This document shows positions 50,851-54,284 of a DNA stretch of 54,284 nucleotides, in pieces; position 1 is the first letter of the stretch; the number at the start of each line of letters is the position of its first letter. Source of the stretch: Ancylobacter novellus (GTDB lineage: Bacteria; Pseudomonadota; Alphaproteobacteria; Rhizobiales; Xanthobacteraceae); contig QFQD01000025.1 of NCBI GenBank assembly GCA_003241485.1, forward strand, positions 1-54,284, given 5' to 3'. Under the pieces are notes generated by a model, which had not been told where the DNA came from, ran no database searches, and worked only from the letters and a program-made list of their open reading frames with translations. A program made the position numbers and the translations under genes.

Positions 50851-51814
50851 CGGTGGCACTCCCGTGGCTGGCGAAGAGGGGAGCGGCGTGCTGCATGGGG
50901 GCAGCCGGCCGGTTGTCGAGATTGAGGCTGAGCAGTTCCGGCCGGGCGTAATGGCCGACCGAATCCATCATCCGCTTGCGCTTGGTGATGAGGCCCATGT
51001 CGAGATCGGCGATGAGGATGCCCTCTCCGCTGGTGAGCGGGGGGACGACATGGCTGCCCTCGGGCGAGATGATCGCCGTCATGCAGCCACCGGTCAGCGC
51101 CTTGCGCAGCTTCTCGTCGGGCGAGAGGCGGGCGATCTGTTCGTCCGTCAGCCAGCCCGTGGAATTGACCACGAAGCAGCCCGATTCCAGCGCGTGGTGG
51201 CGGATCGTCACCTCGATCTGCTCGGCGAAGATCGGCCCGACCAGCGAGCCGGGGAACTGGGCGACGTGGATTTCCTCGTGCTGCGCCATCAGCGCGTAGC
51301 GGGCGAGGGGATTGTAGTGCTCCCAGCAGGCCAGCGCGCCGACGCGGCCGACACGCGTGTCCACCACCTTGAGCCCGGCGCCGTCGCCCTGGCCCCAGAT
51401 CATCCGCTCGTGGAAGGTGGGGGTGATCTTGCGGCGCCTGAGCGCCAGCGTGCCGTCGGCGTCGAAGACGAGCTGGGTGTTGTAGAGCGAGCCGTGGTCG
51501 CGCTCGTTGACGCCGAGCACGACCACCACGCCGAGGCGGCGGGCGCTGGCCGCCACCGCCTCGGTCACGGGGCCGGGAACCACCACCGCATTCTCATAGA
51601 GCCGAAGATGTTCCGCACCCGTGAGCACCGGGGGCAGGACGAAGGAGAAATAGGGGTACCAGGGCACGAAGGTCTCGGGGAAAACGACGAACTGCGCGCC
51701 CTTGCCCGCCGCTTCCTCCAGCGCGGCGAGCACGCGGGTGAGCGTGCCCTCCAGGCTGTCGAGGTCGGGCGCGATCTGCACCGCGCCGACGCGGACAATT
51801 CTCTTCTCGGCCAT
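50759..51814 (-). CDS. Nit1 / Nit6803-type nitrilase
   Basis: This 351-aa nitrilase-superfamily enzyme has the catalytic triad Glu47 (FVVFPETFVPW), Lys129 (RRRKITPTFHER) and Cys163 (GALACWEHYNPLAR). The CWEHYNPL context marks true nitrilases of the Nit6803 kind, which hydrolyse nitriles to carboxylates and ammonia, unlike the amidase-type AguB elsewhere in the window. Homologues in Nit1C clusters are linked to cyanide assimilation. GAGGAGG lies 7 nt before the ATG. The last 30-35 residues are Asp/Ser/Arg-rich, look unconserved, and overlap the start of the radical SAM gene in another frame. Confidence 0.92.
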   Translation of the reverse strand: MAEKRIVRVGAVQIAPDLDSLEGTLTRVLAALEEAAGKGAQFVVFPETFVPWYPYFSFVLPPVLTGAEHLRLYENAVVVPGPVTEAVAASARRLGVVVVLGVNERDHGSLYNTQLVFDADGTLALRRRKITPTFHERMIWGQGDGAGLKVVDTRVGRVGALACWEHYNPLARYALMAQHEEIHVAQFPGSLVGPIFAEQIEVTIRHHALESGCFVVNSTGWLTDEQIARLSPDEKLRKALTGGCMTAIISPEGSHVVPPLTSGEGILIADLDMGLITKRKRMMDSVGHYARPELLSLNLDNRPAAPMQHAAPLFASHGSATDETDGSSDRSSADADRAADQRVAVLRGAAR

Positions 51815-51850
51815 TTCGAGCCTCCTCGAATGCGGTGTCGTCCGGGGCGC

Positions 51851-52333
51851 TCAGAGCGTCCAGGTGTCGAGGATGAAGGCGTTGTCGCGGCGGTGGAGCA
51901 GCACGATGTCGAGCACATCGAGCGGGCTGACCGGGATGATGCCGGGGATCAGCGCGCCTTCGCCATGGCCGTAGAGCGCCTGCAGGGCGAAGCGGCAGGC
52001 ATAGACCTTGCCGCCGTCGGCGAGGATCTTCTCGATGCGGTTGTTGAAGTTGAGGTGCCCGGGGAAGGCTTCGTCGCCGAGCTTGGGGAAGCCGCGCTGC
52101 ACGCCCAGCGTGACGCCGGGGCCGTAGAGCAGCACCGAGGTCTCGAAGCCCTTCTGGATCAGGCGGGAGGCCTGCAGCAGGTTGACGAGGCCGATCGAGC
52201 CCTCGAAGGCGACAGTGTGGAAGGTGATGAGCGCTTTTTCGCCGGGGGCGGCTTTGACGTCCTCGAACTTCTTGTCCTCGTAGTCGACCAGGACGTCGCC
52301 TTTCTGGTGGGCGGGGACGGTGATGGTGGCCAT
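51851..52333 (-). CDS. MSMEG_0572/Sll0783-family nitrogen starvation response protein
   Basis: This 160-aa first gene of the nine-gene operon belongs to the Sll0783 family. It has KALITFHTVAFEGSIGLVNL, LLQASRLIQKGFETSVLLYG, LGVQRGFPKLGDEAFPGHLN and KVYACRFALQALYGHGEGAL, a DsrE-like alpha/beta layout. In Synechocystis the homologue is induced by nitrogen starvation and needed for polyhydroxybutyrate build-up. Its biochemical role is unknown. AAGGAG lies 5-6 nt before the ATG at 52333; the longer frame to 52423 would run through the promoter. A sigma-54 promoter lies about 60 bp upstream. Confidence 0.9.
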   Translation of the reverse strand: MATITVPAHQKGDVLVDYEDKKFEDVKAAPGEKALITFHTVAFEGSIGLVNLLQASRLIQKGFETSVLLYGPGVTLGVQRGFPKLGDEAFPGHLNFNNRIEKILADGGKVYACRFALQALYGHGEGALIPGIIPVSPLDVLDIVLLHRRDNAFILDTWTL

Positions 52334-52392
52334 GTCGCTCTCCTTGGCTGAACTGCGGGCCGGCTGGGCTGCCGGGTCACGCCAGATGGAAT

Positions 52393-52409
52393 TGCAATCA
52401 ATGTGCCAA
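52393..52409 (-). promoter_or_regulatory. Sigma-54 (RpoN) -24/-12 promoter of the Nit1C-type operon
   Basis: The minus strand reads TTGGCACA-TTGA-TTGCA. This fits the YTGGCACG-N4-TTGCW consensus with exact GG-to-GC spacing and one mismatch (A for the last G of the -24 box). The predicted start is about 12 nt beyond the GC, near 52382, giving a leader of about 50 nt before the ATG at 52333. Confidence 0.8.
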
Positions 52410-52606
52410 TTGATGGAATGCAAAAAGAATCAGCAGAACAGTCAAATTACATTCAATTATGCATTCAATAAGAGCCCGCCACTCAGTTTCGACCTGTTGA
52501 AAAACGATGCGAAAGCCTAGGGAAGCGGCGGGGTTCTGCACGCTTGGGCGGCACGTGGCGGCAAAGGCTCGGTACTCTTACCTATGACGCAAACTGTGGA
52601 CCAAGG
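52410..52606. promoter_or_regulatory. AT-rich divergent control region with repeated motifs
   Basis: This stretch between the sigma-54 promoter and the regulator gene's promoter is AT-rich at 52410-52475. It holds ACAGTCAA (52438) and TCAATTATG (52453), which recur at 52633 and 52637 beside the regulator's own promoter. They are candidate sites for the MocR-type regulator, or upstream activator and IHF sites for sigma-54. No small gene was found in the 379-bp gap 52334-52712. Confidence 0.4.
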
Positions 52607-52635
52607 GTGACAGGCGGGCTGTGCAACATTATACA
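52607..52635 (+). promoter_or_regulatory. Candidate sigma-70 promoter of the MocR-type gene
   Basis: GTGACA and TATACA are separated by 17 bp. A repeated motif (ACAGTCAA, TCAATTATG) overlaps and follows the -10 box, a position that would suit autorepression. The start would lie near 52642, about 70 nt before the ATG. Confidence 0.4.
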
Positions 52636-52712
52636 GTCAATTATGATTGGCGCAGACGGCGGCATCCGGGCACCAGCGTCGTGCTGGCCCTTTCGTCGCG
52701 AACGGAACGACC

Positions 52713-54128
52713 ATGGCCGACTGGACTCCCGATCTCTCCCGCTCCGACAAGCCACGCTACCTCGCCATCGCGGACCTGATCGCAGAGGACATCCGCGCCG
52801 GCACGCTCGCCATCGGCGACAGGCTGCCGCCGCAGCGCAAGCTCGCCAGCCGGCTCGACATCGATTTCACCACGGTGGCGCGCGGCTATGTCGAGGCGCA
52901 GAAGCGCGGCCTCGTCGAATCGCGGGTCGGGCAGGGCACCTTCGTGGTCGGCGCGCCGCGCCCCAAGCTGCGCCCCGCCAGCACCCCGCGCCTGTCCGCC
53001 GTCGACCTGTCTATGAACCTGCCGCCGGAGCCGGACGACCCCGCGCTCATCGAGCGCATGCAGGAGGGGCTGGCGGAAGTGGGCCGCGATCTGGTGGCGC
53101 TGCTGCGCTATCAGGGCTTTGGCGGCACGCGGGGCGATAAGGACGCGGCCTCCGCCTGGCTCGGCCGGCGCGCGCTGGTGCCCTCGCAGGAGCGCATCTT
53201 TGTGACCCCCGGCGCGCATCCCGCGCTGCTCGGCATTTTCGGCCTGCTGGCGAAGCCCGGCGACACGGTGCTGTGCGAGGCGATCACCTATCCCGGCGCC
53301 CGCGCGGTGGCCGCGCAGCTCGGCCTCAAGCTGCATGGCTTGCCAATGGACCATGACGGCATCGATCCCGATGCGTTCGCCGAAGCCTGCCGCACGCTGG
53401 CGCCAAAGGCGCTGTACCTCAATCCGACGCTGCACAACCCCACCACGCTCACCATCCCCGAGGCGCGGCGCACCGCGATCGCGCAGGTGGCGCGGCGCTT
53501 CGGCGTGCCGATCGTCGAGGATGACGCTTATGGCTTCATTCCCGCGCATGGACCGGCGCCGCTCGCCGCCATCGCGCCGGACCTGACCTGGCACATTGCC
53601 GGCCTTGCGAAGTGTATCGGCGCGGGGCTGCGCACCGCCTATGTCGTGGTTCCGGATGCGCGCTCGGGCTACCCCTTCGCCGCGGCGCTGCGCACGGCAA
53701 ATGTGATGACCTCGCCGCTCACCGCCGCCCTGGCGACGCGCTGGATCGAGGACGGCACGGCCGACACGCTGTTGCGCTTCATCCGCGCGGAGACGCAGGC
53801 GCGGCAGGCGCTGGCCAGCGAGATCCTGCCCGCCGGCTCATTCCGCGCCGACCCGCTGAGTTTCAATCTCTGGATCGAACTGCCGGCCCCGTGGACGCGC
53901 TCGGCCTTTGTCGGCCACATGCGCGCCACCGGCATCGGTGTGGTGGCGAGCGACGCTTTCACCGCTGGCGGGCCGGCAACCGAGGCGGTGCGGGTGTGCC
54001 TCGGCGGACCGGCAAGCCGGGCGCAGATCCGCTCCGCGCTGGACTACAGCAGCCGGTCGACATCCTCGCTTGTGGTGAGGAACGAGGTGACGAGGCGCAC
54101 CACGCCCGGGCCCCAGCGGTCGGTGTAG
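52713..54128 (+). CDS. MocR-type regulator (GntR DNA-binding domain fused to aminotransferase fold)
   Basis: This 471-aa protein has an N-terminal GntR winged helix at about residues 12-80 (GDRLPPQRKLASRLDIDFTT; GLVESRVGQGTFVVG). A fold-type I aminotransferase domain follows, with VTPGAHPALLGIFGLLAKPG, the DDAYGF acid, and the PLP-lysine in HIAGLAKCIGAGLRTAYVV. MocR proteins bind PLP or amino compounds and regulate nearby genes. It is divergent from the nitrilase operon and is its likely local regulator. The start at 52713 follows GGAACG. The last 25 or so residues overlap the convergent aldolase gene by 85 bp and look unconserved. Confidence 0.9.
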   Translation: MADWTPDLSRSDKPRYLAIADLIAEDIRAGTLAIGDRLPPQRKLASRLDIDFTTVARGYVEAQKRGLVESRVGQGTFVVGAPRPKLRPASTPRLSAVDLSMNLPPEPDDPALIERMQEGLAEVGRDLVALLRYQGFGGTRGDKDAASAWLGRRALVPSQERIFVTPGAHPALLGIFGLLAKPGDTVLCEAITYPGARAVAAQLGLKLHGLPMDHDGIDPDAFAEACRTLAPKALYLNPTLHNPTTLTIPEARRTAIAQVARRFGVPIVEDDAYGFIPAHGPAPLAAIAPDLTWHIAGLAKCIGAGLRTAYVVVPDARSGYPFAAALRTANVMTSPLTAALATRWIEDGTADTLLRFIRAETQARQALASEILPAGSFRADPLSFNLWIELPAPWTRSAFVGHMRATGIGVVASDAFTAGGPATEAVRVCLGGPASRAQIRSALDYSSRSTSSLVVRNEVTRRTTPGPQRSV

Positions 54129-54284
54129 AAGCGGAAGCCTTGGCGCAGCAGTCCCTCGATCATCGGCTGCGGCAGGCGGACGAATAGCATGTTCGCCTCC
54201 ACCGCGCCCTGCACCTCGACGCCCGCGATCAAGCGCAGGCCCGCATCGAGCCGCGCTGCCGCGCTATTGGCCGCGCGCGCATTG
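54044..54284 (-). CDS. Low-specificity L-threonine aldolase, C-terminal part
   Basis: The gene enters from the right edge, and about 79 C-terminal residues are visible. It has an Ala-rich helix followed by VEANMLFVRLPQPMIEGLLR, FRFYTDRWGPGVVRLVTSFL and TTSEDVDRLL, the ending of PLP-dependent threonine aldolases that cleave L-threonine to glycine and acetaldehyde. The catalytic lysine is outside the window. The reading frame is open to the edge. It converges on the MocR-type gene with an 85-bp overlap. Confidence 0.8.
   Translation of the reverse strand, partial: NARAANSAAARLDAGLRLIAGVEVQGAVEANMLFVRLPQPMIEGLLRQGFRFYTDRWGPGVVRLVTSFLTTSEDVDRLL

Overview
The window is about 54 kb of high-GC chromosome from an alphaproteobacterium, most likely Hyphomicrobiales and plausibly Xanthobacteraceae-like (Ancylobacter/Starkeya/Xanthobacter type). 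That placement is inferred from several things: strong G/C third positions, the F1-only atpHAGDC operon, a DUF1674 gene divergent from htpX, acnA next to ccmAB, a DUF2794 gene, and a chorismate mutase-hisC-tyrC block. No sequence search was run. Coding density is high. There are no insertion sequences, phage genes or CRISPR arrays, so this looks like core chromosome with two accessory islands.

Layout. 1-2.6 kb: DUF1674 fragment, htpX, tRNA-Thr(CGT) and an ABC-exporter membrane domain with no ATPase. 2.6-13.2 kb: a polysaccharide island. manC, a phosphomannomutase, gmd and rmd together make GDP-D-rhamnose from mannose-6-phosphate. A 1330-residue methyltransferase/coiled-coil/double-glycosyltransferase protein and a separate glycosyltransferase are the likely users. 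13.2-21 kb: small exported proteins, tRNA-Leu(CAA), galE, a reductase-like SDR, aguA-aguB (agmatine to putrescine), DUF2794, an orphan terminator that may end a small RNA, and a DUF1223 protein. 21-31 kb: acnA, ccmAB and the F1 ATP synthase operon with a structured leader. 31-37 kb: tenA, a GntR regulator, a basic-tailed IF-1, a DEAD-box helicase, a methyltransferase and metXW. 37-44.5 kb: chorismate mutase-hisC-tyrC, a VOC protein, a WYL regulator with a divergent secreted protein, mmsA and a LysR regulator.

44.5-52.3 kb holds the most notable system: a tightly packed nine-gene operon of the Nit1 nitrilase ('Nit1C') type. In transcription order it encodes an MSMEG_0572/Sll0783 protein, a Nit6803-like nitrilase, an MSMEG_0568 radical SAM protein, an MSMEG_0567 acetyltransferase, an sll0787-type AIR-synthase relative, an MSMEG_0565 glycosyltransferase, an MSMEG_0570 protein, an MSMEG_0569 flavoprotein and an LnmK/Pnap_2097-like protein. 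Most junctions overlap or nearly touch. Upstream of the first gene is a near-perfect sigma-54 (-24/-12) promoter, which suggests nitrogen control. A divergent MocR-type (GntR plus aminotransferase) regulator faces the operon across a 379-bp AT-rich region. Related clusters have been linked to nitrogen starvation in cyanobacteria and to growth on cyanide as nitrogen source in pseudomonads, but to my knowledge the small-molecule chemistry is not settled. The window ends in a truncated L-threonine aldolase gene.
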